Assembly: GCA_947576945.1 (NCBI GenBank)
Contig: CANPTH010000014.1
Location: 1 to 63,712, forward strand
Direction of reading: 5' to 3'
Length of the DNA: 63,712 nt
Origin: an uncultured Lachnospiraceae bacterium
Lineage (GTDB): Bacteria > Bacillota > Clostridia > Lachnospirales > Lachnospiraceae
Positions 14,878 through 24,178 of this stretch are shown one piece after another. Position 1 is the first letter of the stretch, and the number at the start of each line of letters is the position of its first letter. The translations under genes and the position numbers were made by a program. The notes under the pieces are model-generated. The model made no database searches. It was not told where the DNA came from and saw only the letters and a program-made list of their open reading frames with translations.

Positions 14878-17745
14878 ATGGACAGAAAGATAAGAAAATA
14901 TGCCATTCTGGCCGGGGTATGTATGGCGGCGGCCGTTGTGGCCGGGATCGTCTTATTGTGCTGCGGACATCAGGGCGGCAGCGCTAATCTTGCACGGCAA
15001 AGGGGCGTTATCGCCACCAGCGACAGTGCGGAGACTGAGGAATTGACGGCAGATAAGGCGATTGACGGGGATGACAGCGCGTTATCCCGCTGGTCCAGTG
15101 AGAATAACTGGGAGGATGCAGCCCACTATATACAACTGGAATTTCCAACAGAAATTTCAGTTTCTTTTGTTGTCCTGAAATGGGAAAGGCGCAATGTGAT
15201 CTCCTATGCGCTGGAAGGTTCTGTGGACGGTGAAACATGGGAGACACTGCGGCAGTTTGACACTGCACCGGAGACAAAAGAGCAGGAAATTGCGCTTGCG
15301 GAGGCTGTGACGGTCAGATTCTTAAGGCTCAGCACGTATCAGGTATCCGTCCGGGAAGAGGATTATTCCAATCTTTATCAGAATGTATCGCTCTATGAAT
15401 TCGAAGTCTACGCGGACAAGCCGGCAGCTTATCGGTTAGAGGCGGCAGAGATCGGCACGCGGGAGGATGGCAGCAGATATCTGATCATGCCGGCAGCGCC
15501 GGAAGGGTATGAGACGACTTATCTGGGCGCCGACTATGAGCAGGTAATCGGTGCGGACGGCACTGTATATGATACGATTCAGGAGAAAGAAGTGACGGTC
15601 GGTTTCCGGGTAAGCAGCAGGAACGACGAGACGGATACACGGGAGATTGCACAGGTTTTGACCGTGCCGGCCCATCCGGCGGCGCAGGGTGGACAGGACG
15701 GCGGAGAACAGGAAGAGAAAGCGGATGCTGCAAAAGGCAGAGTCAACGACTGTCCGGAGGTGATCCCGGCTCTGGCGGAATGGCAGGGAAGCAGAGGGAA
15801 GCTTACGTTCACCGGGGCATTCCGTGTTGTGGTGGAGGAAGGTTCTTCTCTGCAGGAGGAAGCGGAGCTTTTGACAGAACGCCTGAGAGTTGTGACGGGA
15901 TATGCGCCGCAGGTGGTATGCGGCGATGTTGAGGAAGCACGGGCAGGTGACATCTATCTTGGATATACAGAGGACGCCTGCGGACTGGGGAGGGAAGGGT
16001 ATCTCATTGATATATCTGACACATGTGTCATACTCGCGGAATCCGATACGGGCGTACGATGGGGAACGGTGACACTGCTGCAGATCCTGGGACAGGAACA
16101 TGGCCTGCCTAAGGGAAAGATAAGGGACTATCCGCTCTATGAAGTGCGGGGATTCGGGATCGATGTGGCGCGCAAGGCTGTGTCCATGGACACGCTGTAT
16201 GCCATGATGGAGGCTATGTCTTATTATAAGATGAATGACCTGACCATTCATTTGAATGATAATGTGATCCTGAGTACCAGCGGCCTTACCGACTCGGTGG
16301 AAAGCGCGATGACGGCGGACAGCGCTTTCCGGCTGGAATCGGAGGTGGCAAATGACAGAGGGGAGAGATTGACGTCATCGGAATATGCCTATACGAAGGA
16401 GGAATTTGCACAGTTTATTGATACGGCGAAGACCTACGGTGTGACGGTGGTTCCGGAGATTGACACGCCGGCGCATTCCCTGTCCATTACGAAACTTTTT
16501 CCGTCGTATGCGCTGACGACCAGGACGGAGTCGGTGGATCAGATTGATTTGAGCAAGGAGGAGGCGGTTTCGCTGGTTCAGACGATCTGGCAGGAAGCGC
16601 TTACGGGCGAGGGGGCGGCTTTTCGAAATGCAAAGATCGTCAATATCGGTATGGACGAATATTATGGGGACGGCGAACAGTACAGAGTCTTTTTGAATCG
16701 GATTGCAGATCAGGTGCGGGCGGCGGGGAAAACGGTGCGTCTGTGGGGCAGCCTGAGCAATATGGCGGGCGACACCGTACCGGAACCGGACAATCTGCAG
16801 ATGAACCTGTGGAGTACGGTCTGGGCTGACCCACGGGAGATGTACGAAGCGGGATATTCTCTGATCAACATGCAGAACAATCACCTGTATGTGATCCCCG
16901 GCGGGGGCTATGATTGTCTGGATACGAAAGAATTGTATCACAATTGGGAAGCGGGCAAATTCTATGATCACAGTCTGATGCAGCGGATACCGGCGTATTC
17001 GCCGCAGATGCTCGGTGCATCTTATATGATATGGAATGACATGTGCGGCAGGCTGGATGTGGGAATCTGTGAGTACGATCTGTATGAACGTTTCGCAGAA
17101 CCGCTGCCTGTGCTGGGCGCGAAGCTGTGGGGCAGGAATGAGGCGCTGTCATATGAAGCGTTTAACGATGCGGCAGACCGGATCGATCAGGTCCTGAACG
17201 GCGGCGGAGGAGAGCGGAACAGGCTTTACGACGGGAAAACGGGGCTGGAACCAAACTATGAAGTCGACATCCGGGTAAAGCTTGCAGAGCCGGGTCTCAC
17301 AAATACAAAGAGTACAGAGGATAAGGGCACAGATGCGGGGAACGAAGATGCGGAGAAGACGGATCTGAACGGCAGAAACGTGAAGGGGATGGTCGGGATA
17401 CAGGAGGAAAAAGCGCCGGCACAGATCCTTGCCGAGAGTGATGCTGCTTATGGGGAATGGGTATTCTATGCGGTGGAACCGGAAACGGGATGTGTGGGAT
17501 TTGCCAGGGAGGGCAGGACTTACACCTGGGATTATGTTCTTCCGCGTTCCGAATGGGTGGAGCTGAAGGTGATCGGTGAGCCGGGCAGGACGACCCTGTA
17601 TGTGAACGGAAAACAGGTTGGAACGCTGGGAAATGAAAAGGCGTTTGAGGAATATGCGACCTTTGTCTTTCCGGTGGAGAGAATCGGTGTTGAGACGGGA
17701 AAGTTTGAGGGGGAGATGGAATTCCAGGTGCAGGCCGGACAGTGA
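14878..17745 (+). CDS. GH20 beta-N-acetylhexosaminidase with discoidin and C-terminal lectin-like domains
   Basis: Large membrane-anchored glycosidase of about 955 residues. An N-terminal signal/anchor (about residues 8-28) is followed by an F5/8-type-C (discoidin) domain at about 45-180. A GH20b-type alpha/beta domain (about 290-410) and the GH20 barrel (about 415-760) come next, and a concanavalin-like domain (about 840-950, TTLYVNGKQVGTLG) ends the protein. The catalytic Asp-Glu pair is D593-E594 in NIGMDEYYG; VVPEIDTPAHSL also fits GH20. It would release terminal N-acetylhexosamine from host or bacterial glycans at the cell surface. ATG at 14878 is given; GTG at 14872 has a better-placed GGAG and is equally possible. 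No sorting motif was seen at the C-terminus. Confidence 0.85.
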   Translation: MDRKIRKYAILAGVCMAAAVVAGIVLLCCGHQGGSANLARQRGVIATSDSAETEELTADKAIDGDDSALSRWSSENNWEDAAHYIQLEFPTEISVSFVVLKWERRNVISYALEGSVDGETWETLRQFDTAPETKEQEIALAEAVTVRFLRLSTYQVSVREEDYSNLYQNVSLYEFEVYADKPAAYRLEAAEIGTREDGSRYLIMPAAPEGYETTYLGADYEQVIGADGTVYDTIQEKEVTVGFRVSSRNDETDTREIAQVLTVPAHPAAQGGQDGGEQEEKADAAKGRVNDCPEVIPALAEWQGSRGKLTFTGAFRVVVEEGSSLQEEAELLTERLRVVTGYAPQVVCGDVEEARAGDIYLGYTEDACGLGREGYLIDISDTCVILAESDTGVRWGTVTLLQILGQEHGLPKGKIRDYPLYEVRGFGIDVARKAVSMDTLYAMMEAMSYYKMNDLTIHLNDNVILSTSGLTDSVESAMTADSAFRLESEVANDRGERLTSSEYAYTKEEFAQFIDTAKTYGVTVVPEIDTPAHSLSITKLFPSYALTTRTESVDQIDLSKEEAVSLVQTIWQEALTGEGAAFRNAKIVNIGMDEYYGDGEQYRVFLNRIADQVRAAGKTVRLWGSLSNMAGDTVPEPDNLQMNLWSTVWADPREMYEAGYSLINMQNNHLYVIPGGGYDCLDTKELYHNWEAGKFYDHSLMQRIPAYSPQMLGASYMIWNDMCGRLDVGICEYDLYERFAEPLPVLGAKLWGRNEALSYEAFNDAADRIDQVLNGGGGERNRLYDGKTGLEPNYEVDIRVKLAEPGLTNTKSTEDKGTDAGNEDAEKTDLNGRNVKGMVGIQEEKAPAQILAESDAAYGEWVFYAVEPETGCVGFAREGRTYTWDYVLPRSEWVELKVIGEPGRTTLYVNGKQVGTLGNEKAFEEYATFVFPVERIGVETGKFEGEMEFQVQAGQ

Positions 17746-17835
17746 TCGATAACGGCAAAAGCAATTGATTCTATGAGAAAAAGATTATACAATAATAAGT
17801 ATCAATCATACGGGACAGGACGGGGTGGATCAGGC

Positions 17836-18699
17836 ATGGAAGCATATACAGGGTTTGCGCAGGTGTACGACATTTTTATGGATGATACGCCGTACGGGGA
17901 ATGGTGTGAGAATATAGTAAGAATACTGGAGAAATACCGGGTTCCGTGGCGCGCCGGCATGGGCGGCAATGACGACAGCGCCGTAGAACAAAACCTGCAG
18001 CAGGAATACAACTCGATCCTGGATCTTGGCTGTGGTACGGGTACGCTGACGCAGCTGCTGGCAGACCGGGGCTATGATATGATCGGCATAGATAATGCAC
18101 AGGAGATGCTGCAGATTGCCATGGATAAGCGGGAAGCTTCCGGGCTTGATATTCTGTATCTGCTGCAGGATATGCGGGAGTTTGAGCTGTATGGCACGGT
18201 GGGAGCCGTGGTGTGCGTGTGTGATTCCGTCAATTATCTGTTGGAGGGAGAGGAGATCATAAAGACCTTCCGGCTGGTGAACAACTATCTTTTTCCGGGA
18301 GGAATCTTTCTCTTTGACTTTAATACGGTCTATAAATACAAGACGGTTATCGGCGACGCAACCATTGCGGAGAACCGGGAGGACTGCAGCTTTATCTGGG
18401 ATAATTATTATCATGAGGCGGAAGAGATCAATGAGTATGATCTGACAATCTTTGTGAAAGAAAATGCCGGGAATACCGGGGATACTGCGGCTGCCGAAGA
18501 GCATGGAGAGCAGGAGGAAAGCGGACGGTATCGGAAATTTCAGGAAACACATTATCAGCGCGGCTATCGGCTGGAACAGATGAGATACTTTCTGGAAAGG
18601 GCCGGCCTGGTATTTCTGGAAGCGGTGGATGCGGACACGCAGGGATCGGTCAGTGAGGTGAGCGAACGCATCTATGTGGCGGCGCGCAAAGGCCAGTAG
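17836..18699 (+). CDS. Class I SAM-dependent methyltransferase
   Basis: About 287 residues. SAM-binding motif I is ILDLGCGTGTLTQLLADRGYD, followed by the acidic strand IGIDNAQEML and motif DMREFELYGTVGAVVCVCDSVNYL. A short Asn/Gly-rich insertion before motif I and a Glu-rich loop near residue 225 are low-complexity. Substrate unknown; the pattern resembles small cytosolic methyltransferases often found near Hsp33 in Clostridia. ATG at 17836 follows GGGGTGG. Confidence 0.8.
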   Translation: MEAYTGFAQVYDIFMDDTPYGEWCENIVRILEKYRVPWRAGMGGNDDSAVEQNLQQEYNSILDLGCGTGTLTQLLADRGYDMIGIDNAQEMLQIAMDKREASGLDILYLLQDMREFELYGTVGAVVCVCDSVNYLLEGEEIIKTFRLVNNYLFPGGIFLFDFNTVYKYKTVIGDATIAENREDCSFIWDNYYHEAEEINEYDLTIFVKENAGNTGDTAAAEEHGEQEESGRYRKFQETHYQRGYRLEQMRYFLERAGLVFLEAVDADTQGSVSEVSERIYVAARKGQ

Positions 18700-18844
18700 A
18701 TGGGCGTGTATATTACAGGGGAAAAGTAACATACTAAAGACAACGGGAAACGCAGGATTTGTACTGTTTCGTGTCTGTGAGGATACGGCGGAGCAGGGGT
18801 TTTGCGGGGATCGCATGGGCCGAAAGGGACAGGAGGGCAACAGG

Positions 18845-19726
18845 ATGGCAGACTACATAGTGAAGGCAACGGCAGCGAATGCGCAGATCCGGGCATTTGC
18901 GATCACATCGAGGGATACGGTGGAGTATGCCAGAGAGGCCCATAACTTAAGCCCGGTGGTGACGGCGGCGCTGGGCAGGCTGATGACCGGCGGTGTGATG
19001 ATGGGCAGTATGCTGAAATCGGAGAAAGATCTGCTGACACTGCAGATTATAGGCAGGGGGCCGGTACACGGGCTGACGGTAACGGCGGATGCGGACGGAC
19101 ATGTGAAGGGCTATGCGGATTGTCCGCAGGCGATGATGCCTCCAAACAGCGCAGGCAAGCTGGATGTGGGCGGTGTGATCGGGAAAGGCTCTTTGACGGT
19201 TATCAAGGATATGGGACTGAAGGAACCTTATTCTTCTACGGTAGCGCTGCAGACCGGAGAGATCGGAGATGACCTGACCTACTATTTTGCGGCTTCCGAG
19301 CAGGTGCCGTCGGTGGTGGCGCTGGGCGTATTAATGGACAGGAATAATACGGTAAAGCAGGCGGGCGGCTTTATCCTGCAGCTGATGCCTTTTACGGAGG
19401 AGAGTGTGATCGGTGCGCTGGAGAAGAAGCTGGCGGCAATGGCGCCGGTCACCGCAATGCTGGAGGAGGGCAAAAGCCCTGAACAGATCCTGGAGAGCGT
19501 GCTGGGCGATCTGGGCGTGGAATTTACGGACCGGATGCCGGTGGCGTTTTATTGTAACTGCAGTAAGGAGCGGGTGGAGAAGGTGCTGATCAGCCTTGGG
19601 AAGAAGGAATTGCAGGAACTCATTGACGAGGGGAAAGCGGTGGAGTTAAACTGCCATTTCTGCAATACGGATTACACCTTTACGATAGAGGAACTGAAAG
19701 AGATTCAACGGGCAAGAGGCAGATAA
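18845..19726 (+). CDS. hslO: Hsp33 redox-regulated chaperone
   Basis: 293-residue Hsp33, a cytosolic holdase switched on by oxidation. The N-terminal domain matches the family (AHNLSPVVTAALGRLMTGG; GYADCPQAMMPPN; VIGKGSLTVIKDMG). The C-terminal zinc switch is complete: CNC and, 25-30 residues later, CHFC, the CxC...CxxC set whose disulfides activate the chaperone. AGGAGG lies 8 nt before ATG 18845; the frame is open upstream but that part is unrelated to Hsp33. Confidence 0.95.
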   Translation: MADYIVKATAANAQIRAFAITSRDTVEYAREAHNLSPVVTAALGRLMTGGVMMGSMLKSEKDLLTLQIIGRGPVHGLTVTADADGHVKGYADCPQAMMPPNSAGKLDVGGVIGKGSLTVIKDMGLKEPYSSTVALQTGEIGDDLTYYFAASEQVPSVVALGVLMDRNNTVKQAGGFILQLMPFTEESVIGALEKKLAAMAPVTAMLEEGKSPEQILESVLGDLGVEFTDRMPVAFYCNCSKERVEKVLISLGKKELQELIDEGKAVELNCHFCNTDYTFTIEELKEIQRARGR

Positions 19727-19806
19727 GGGATTGCAGGGTATCCTGGTCGTTTAATGCGACGTCTCAATATAGTTGAGACAAAAGCAGCGCAGAAATGGAG
19801 AAAATC

Positions 19807-21717
19807 ATGAGACATGGATTTATTAAGACAGCAGCGATGACGCCGAAGATCCGGGTGGCGGATCCGGTATATAATGCGGGCGAAATTTGTAAAGGACTTA
19901 AGGAAGCGTATGCAAAAGGGGCCAGGATCATCGTATTTCCGGAGCTTTGCATTACGGGCTACACCTGCGGCGATTTGTTCCTGCAGGAGCTTCTGCTTAC
20001 CCGGGCACGGGAATCGCTGGAAGTGGTGGCGGATGCAACGGCGGGTAATGACGCGCTGGTATTCGTGGGACTGCCGCTGGAGATCGGCCACAAGCTCTAC
20101 AATGTGGCGGCGGCGCTGCAGAACGGCGAAGTGCTGGCTTTTATTCCCAAGCGGTATATCCCCTCTTATGCGGAGTTTGATGAGGCCAGACATTTCATGC
20201 CGGGCAATGAGGAGCCGGAGATCTATCTCTTTCATGGAAAAGAGGTTCCCGTGGGAACCAACATCCTGTTTGCAGTGGATGCAGTGCGCGGCCTGACGGT
20301 GGGCTGTGAGCTGTGCGAGGATCTGTGGGCGCCGCTGTCGCCGGGGACGAGGCACGCGCTGGCGGGAGCTACGGTGCTGGTGAACCTGTCGGCTTCCAAT
20401 GAGACGGTGGGGAAGGATGTGTATCGGGAAATGCTGGTGCAGTCTTCCAGCGCGAAGCTGATCGCGGGTTATATTTACGCCTCCGCGGGAGAAGGAGAAT
20501 CTACTCAGGATCAGGTTTTCGGCGGTCATAATATGATCGCGGAGAACGGGACGATGCTTGCAGAGGCGAAGCGGTTCGTGCCGGAGAATATCTACGCGGA
20601 TCTGGATCTTCACAGGCTGCAGCATGAGAGAAGGCGGATGATGAGCTATCGGCCAAAGCGAAGCGGGGCTTATCTTGTGATACCGGTTTCCATGGAGGAA
20701 GAGGAGACGGCGCTGGAACGCAGTTTTGAGTCTTCACCTTTTGTGCCTGCGGATGAGGCGGAACGTGCGAAACGCTGTGAAGAGATTCTGTCCATCCAGT
20801 CCTTCGGTCTTAAGAAAAGATATGAACATACCGGCTGCCAGTCAGCGGTGGTGGGCGTTTCCGGCGGGCTGGATTCTACGCTGGCGCTTCTGGTGACGGT
20901 GCGTGCTTTTGATTTGCTGGGATTGGATCGGAAGCGGATCACAGCCGTGACCATGCCGTGCTTTGGCACCACGGACAGAACTTATGATAATGCCTGTAAG
21001 CTGGCGCGTACGCTGGGAGTGGCGCTGCAGGAGATTGATATTAAGGAAGCGGTATCGGTACATTTTCGGGATATCGGACAGGATATGGAGCATCATGATG
21101 TGACGTATGAGAATGCACAGGCCAGAGAGCGTACCCAGATCCTGATGGATGTGGCCAACCGTACAGGCGGCCTGGTCATCGGGACGGGCGATATGTCGGA
21201 GCTGGCGCTGGGATGGGCTACCTACAACGGGGATCACATGTCCATGTACGGTGTGAATGCCGGTGTGCCCAAGACACTGGTGCGTTATCTGGTACGGTAT
21301 TATGCGGAAACCTGCGGCAATGAGGAACTTAAGAAGGTGCTGCTGGATGTACTTGACACGCCTGTCAGTCCGGAGCTTCTGCCGCCGGTGGACGGTGCGA
21401 TTTCGCAGAAAACAGAAGATCTGGTAGGCCCTTATGAGCTGCATGACTTTTTCCTGTACTATATGCTGCGGTGCGGTTTTGAGCCGTCCAAGCTGTACCG
21501 GATCGCCTGCCGGTCTTTTCGGGATATGTATGACGCGGATGTCATTTTAAAATGGCTCAAAACCTTTTATAGAAGATTTTTCACACAGCAGTTTAAGCGT
21601 TCCTGTCTGCCGGACGGGCCAAAGGTCGGCAGCGTTGCGGTATCTCCGCGGGGCGATCTGCGAATGCCGTCCGATGCCTGCGCAGAACTCTGGCTGACAC
21701 AGGTGGAGGAACTGTAA
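19807..21717 (+). CDS. nadE: Glutamine-dependent NAD+ synthetase
   Basis: About 636 residues, the long glutamine-using form. It makes NAD+ from nicotinate adenine dinucleotide, ATP and glutamine. The N-terminal nitrilase-type amidase domain (1-285) has the Glu-Lys-Cys triad (IIVFPELCITGY; KRYIPSYAEFDE; GCELCEDLWAP). The C-terminal synthetase has the ATP loop VSGGLDSTLALLV and the later GTGDMSELALGW. ATG at 19807 has GGAG 6 nt upstream; another in-frame ATG at 19795 lacks one. A small inverted repeat (GTCTCAA/TTGAGAC, 19761-19779) sits in the leader, meaning unknown. Confidence 0.95.
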   Translation: MRHGFIKTAAMTPKIRVADPVYNAGEICKGLKEAYAKGARIIVFPELCITGYTCGDLFLQELLLTRARESLEVVADATAGNDALVFVGLPLEIGHKLYNVAAALQNGEVLAFIPKRYIPSYAEFDEARHFMPGNEEPEIYLFHGKEVPVGTNILFAVDAVRGLTVGCELCEDLWAPLSPGTRHALAGATVLVNLSASNETVGKDVYREMLVQSSSAKLIAGYIYASAGEGESTQDQVFGGHNMIAENGTMLAEAKRFVPENIYADLDLHRLQHERRRMMSYRPKRSGAYLVIPVSMEEEETALERSFESSPFVPADEAERAKRCEEILSIQSFGLKKRYEHTGCQSAVVGVSGGLDSTLALLVTVRAFDLLGLDRKRITAVTMPCFGTTDRTYDNACKLARTLGVALQEIDIKEAVSVHFRDIGQDMEHHDVTYENAQARERTQILMDVANRTGGLVIGTGDMSELALGWATYNGDHMSMYGVNAGVPKTLVRYLVRYYAETCGNEELKKVLLDVLDTPVSPELLPPVDGAISQKTEDLVGPYELHDFFLYYMLRCGFEPSKLYRIACRSFRDMYDADVILKWLKTFYRRFFTQQFKRSCLPDGPKVGSVAVSPRGDLRMPSDACAELWLTQVEEL

Positions 21718-21827
21718 AGACCACCGGGAAAGCATATATTTTCGTGGTGCGGTAATTCTGCAGCCGGCTGCTTTGCGGTCCGGCGGCAGAATGGAAGGCA
21801 GCATGCACAGCTTCGGAAGCTGATGAT

Positions 21828-22313
21828 TTACGGTACGTCGTCCCCGGTAGTTGTTTCACCTTCATTTTCCAGCGCTTTGTTTAAGGAAGTGCTGATGGCA
21901 TCCAGCAGGATCATGGAGGTGTATTTGCTTTCGTCCGGATAAGTGACATTCTCCAGACTCTGGCTGGTGATGATCTGGTTGGCGAGATCCTCGAAGGAAG
22001 GCTGAATCAGAGGATACATGGTCGCCACGGCTTCGTCCAAGTTGATGAGCCGTATGGAATTGATATTCTTTTCGTCCACGGTCACTTCAATCTCCACGAC
22101 GTTGTCGTTTAAGATCAGGGACGTCGTGTATACACCGGGTACATAGGAATTTGTAGTGGTCTGCGTGACGGCGGACATGGTTTCCTTTTTCTCTTCTTTG
22201 GGAAGGAACATGATGATGAGCAGGACAATAAAAAGGATACCGAGCACGGCAAAGATTCCGGTATATATTAATTCTTTTACGTGAAGCACGACGATTTTGG
22301 TTTTGGAACTCAT
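21828..22313 (-). CDS. Membrane-anchored protein with FMN-binding-like extracellular domain
   Basis: 161 residues, minus strand. One membrane helix at about residues 15-38, then an external domain of about 120 residues. Its order, with EVTVDEKNINSIRLINLDEA, a long helix, KYTSMILLDAISTSLNKAL and an acidic tail, resembles the FMN-binding domain of NqrC/RnfG-type proteins. The usual SGAT motif that carries covalent FMN is not present (it reads YPDESKYTS), so flavin binding is doubtful. It may be a degenerate or structural relative. GGGGA precedes ATG 22313. It converges on nadE and has no partner gene. Confidence 0.55.
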   Translation of the reverse strand: MSSKTKIVVLHVKELIYTGIFAVLGILFIVLLIIMFLPKEEKKETMSAVTQTTTNSYVPGVYTTSLILNDNVVEIEVTVDEKNINSIRLINLDEAVATMYPLIQPSFEDLANQIITSQSLENVTYPDESKYTSMILLDAISTSLNKALENEGETTTGDDVP

Positions 22314-22670
22314 ACAAATATCCCCATGGAAATTCTTTTTTATCAGTCTATGACATGCACGTTGGGGTTATGCATCATTCAGGATGATTTATCTTCTTTA
22401 TATTCCCGCAGCCGGTTGTGTTACAAATTCGGGGCTCCGCAGTTTTCTGCGGGGTATTTTATTCTATAGAATTTGGGTGTCATCTTCAGGAGAAACATAA
22501 AAAGGCAGATGTCATGAAGCGGCTTAACGAACTACATTGACCGCGGATAGTAATGAGAATGGCGCAGGAGAGCATGTTTGAAAGAATTGACACTGGCAGG
22601 GGTATTATCTATAATGATAGAGAAAGAGATGAAGCGGGAAGATACGCTTAAGAAAACAGGAGGGGACGAG
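22314..22670. other. Intergenic stretch without a gene
   Basis: No plausible gene. The only clear structure is a short hairpin near 22435-22455 (CCGCAG-TTTT-CTGCGG followed by TATTTTATT), which could terminate a plus-strand transcript, but no gene precedes it. Confidence 0.4.
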
Positions 22671-23245
22671 ATGAAGCGTTTAGCGCGAAGTATGAAAAGA
22701 AGCCTTGCGTTTCTCCTTGCTGCGGCGATGATATTCACGGTCCGCTGACAGTAACCTTTGGCAAAGCGGCAAAGAATTCCGCCACGCTGAAATTTGCAGT
22801 CAGGAATGAGAAGTGGAATGACCAGTCAGGCGTGAAAGTCTCCTGCACGATCAAAAAAGGCAAAACGCCGGAAATGGGCTTTTCCAATAACAAGGTAGTT
22901 TTAAATACGACCTGCTGGACAGGGAAGGGACACGGATCATCTGTAAACCGTCAATCAAGAATTACACGGATACGATCGAGAAGGTGGATCTGTACGGCAG
23001 CTATGCGGAAAGGTTCTCAGCAGTCTGCGAGGACGGCAATATCGTCATTAAAGCAAAAGAAGGCAGAGTCCTGAAGGCAAAGACAACCTATAAGCTGTTC
23101 TTAAAGATCGGCCTTGCGAGCAGCGTGGATCTGACGGCCGAGGTGAAGGTGACGCCAAAGCAGAGCAATCCCAAACTGGCACAGAACCTGAAGAAGACGG
23201 TGCTGTTTGAAGCTTCATACGGTGAATCCTGTGGCAGGGAGATCG
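22671..23245 (+). pseudogene. Broken secreted-protein gene
   Basis: Begins with a perfect ribosome site (AGGAGGGG) and an intact signal peptide (MKRLARSMKRSLAFLLAAA) but stops at TGA 22746-22748 after 25 residues. The downstream frames continue as a Thr/Lys-rich beta-strand domain (TFGKAAKNSATLKFAV, VSCTIKKGKTPEM), shift frame near 22920 and resume (IICKPSIKNYTDTIEKVDLYG ... VTPKQSNPKLAQNLKKTVLF), ending at the intron relic. A piece between signal and domain and at least one base are lost. The original was probably a repeat-type surface protein; it is not functional now. Confidence 0.7.
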
Positions 23246-23349
23246 AGGTGTGTCCAGCGAAGCTGGATCACACTTGCCGGTGTAAGTCCGGTCACGGTAA
23301 TTGCCAGTGAGCCGTGTAGCTAAACTCGGTGCGTTGTAGTAATACATGG

Positions 23350-23542
23350 TGCTCAATTTTTATACCATCCACACCACTGGAACCTTTGTTAGCTTTTACT
23401 CGTTTCCATGCCTGAAATAGTACATCGTCGCGATATACCTTATCGTAAAGTGCATGAAATCTTCGGCTATCACACTTCCTGGCTATCAGATATAGTTTGT
23501 TTGAAGTTGTCGAACTTTTTCTTTGGAGTTGTTAGTCAGCAT
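23350..23542 (-). pseudogene. Group II intron maturase N-terminal fragment (inverted)
   Basis: On the minus strand ATG at 23542 opens [15 protein letters not shown]. After one missing base near 23500 the reading continues [20 protein letters not shown], then [20 protein letters not shown] and SGVDGI. This is the start of a bacterial group II intron reverse transcriptase, through the conserved ANKG-x-x-GVDG motif. It then ends abruptly. Upstream on this strand a GAACCG-like stretch fits intron RNA. Confidence 0.7.
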
Positions 23543-23684
23543 GGCATTTTCTCACTCTTACCCTCTCTACAAACATGAATGAAGTAAGGAACCGTGCTCT
23601 TTTCAGAGACCTTTTTTGACGATACGGCAGAATTCACTTTATGTTACGGTCTGCATGATTGCCCGCTCCTCTTATCGAGGTCGC

Positions 23685-23867
23685 TTTATCCACTCGCTGG
23701 TCAAAGACAGAATCGTGCAGATGGCTACAAAGATAGCTATAGAGCCAGCATTCGAAGCTGACTTTAGAGATTGCTCCTACGGTTTTAGACCCAAAAGAAG
23801 TGCAAAACAAGCACTGGAGAAGGTCAGAAAAGCATGTAACAGCAAAGGTAGGATTTGTCAGAAATAG
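23685..23867 (+). pseudogene. Group II intron maturase fragment (RT block around YGFRPKRS)
   Basis: Plus-strand fragment with LVKDRIVQMATKIAIEP, FEADFRDCSYGFRPKRSA and KQALEKVRKACNSKG, the reverse-transcriptase block that normally follows the GVDG motif by about 60-70 residues. It is cut off after NSKG by a stop. The catalytic YADD region and the maturase domain are missing, so the protein cannot work. Confidence 0.75.
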
Positions 23868-24038
23868 CATTTACGAAAAAGGATTAAAGAAAATGGCTGG
23901 AGCATGACGTAATGCTGTAGAAAGAAGAATGTCGGAAAGCCGTGTGAGGGAGAAACTCTTCCCTGCTCGATTGAAACAATGTCATTAAGTTAAGTCGCCG
24001 TGTACCAATGATTAGTTGAATATAATTGCATGAAGTAA

Positions 24039-24067
24039 TTGACAAATAAACATTCATCAATTATGAT
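24039..24067 (+). promoter_or_regulatory. Sigma-A-type promoter upstream of the Rpn gene
   Basis: TTGACA (24039-24044), 17-nt spacer, TATGAT (24062-24067). It reads into a hairpin terminator at about 24121-24142 and then the Rpn-family gene, so it may produce a short attenuated RNA, the Rpn mRNA, or both. Confidence 0.6.
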
Positions 24068-24120
24068 AAAAACATACAAATACATCAGAGAAATTCTTAA
24101 TAGTGTGCTTGTCGCACATT

Positions 24121-24142
24121 CCGACAGTTTCTGTCAGATTTT
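24121..24142 (+). terminator. Possible terminator or attenuator before the Rpn gene
   Basis: GACAG-TTT-CTGTC stem followed by AGATTTTTCT. A second small hairpin (TGTGC/GCACA) lies just upstream. Stem is short, so strength is uncertain. Confidence 0.45.
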
Positions 24143-24178
24143 TCTAATGATAACTTAACAGGGCAGGGACAGAAGGGT

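Larger units (their letters stand above)
23246..24005 (+). mobile_element. Decayed group II intron with an inverted internal segment
   Basis: The left part (from about 23251, GTGTGTCCAGCG...) looks like a group II intron 5' end. Reverse-transcriptase/maturase pieces lie inside in opposite orientations: the N-terminal part on the minus strand (about 23350-23542) and the next conserved block on the plus strand (23685-23867). At 23920-23975 a GC-rich hairpin region (around GGAAAGCCGTGTGAGGGAG) resembles a degenerate domain V. The order is best explained by inversion of about 300 bp inside a once intact intron plus loss of most of the maturase. Exact ends are uncertain. Confidence 0.65.

Noticed and set aside
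23616..23684. N-terminal part of the plus-strand intron frame as a real gene start
   Set aside because: Residues before LVKDRIVQ do not match reverse transcriptases; the frame is open by chance at the inversion junction.
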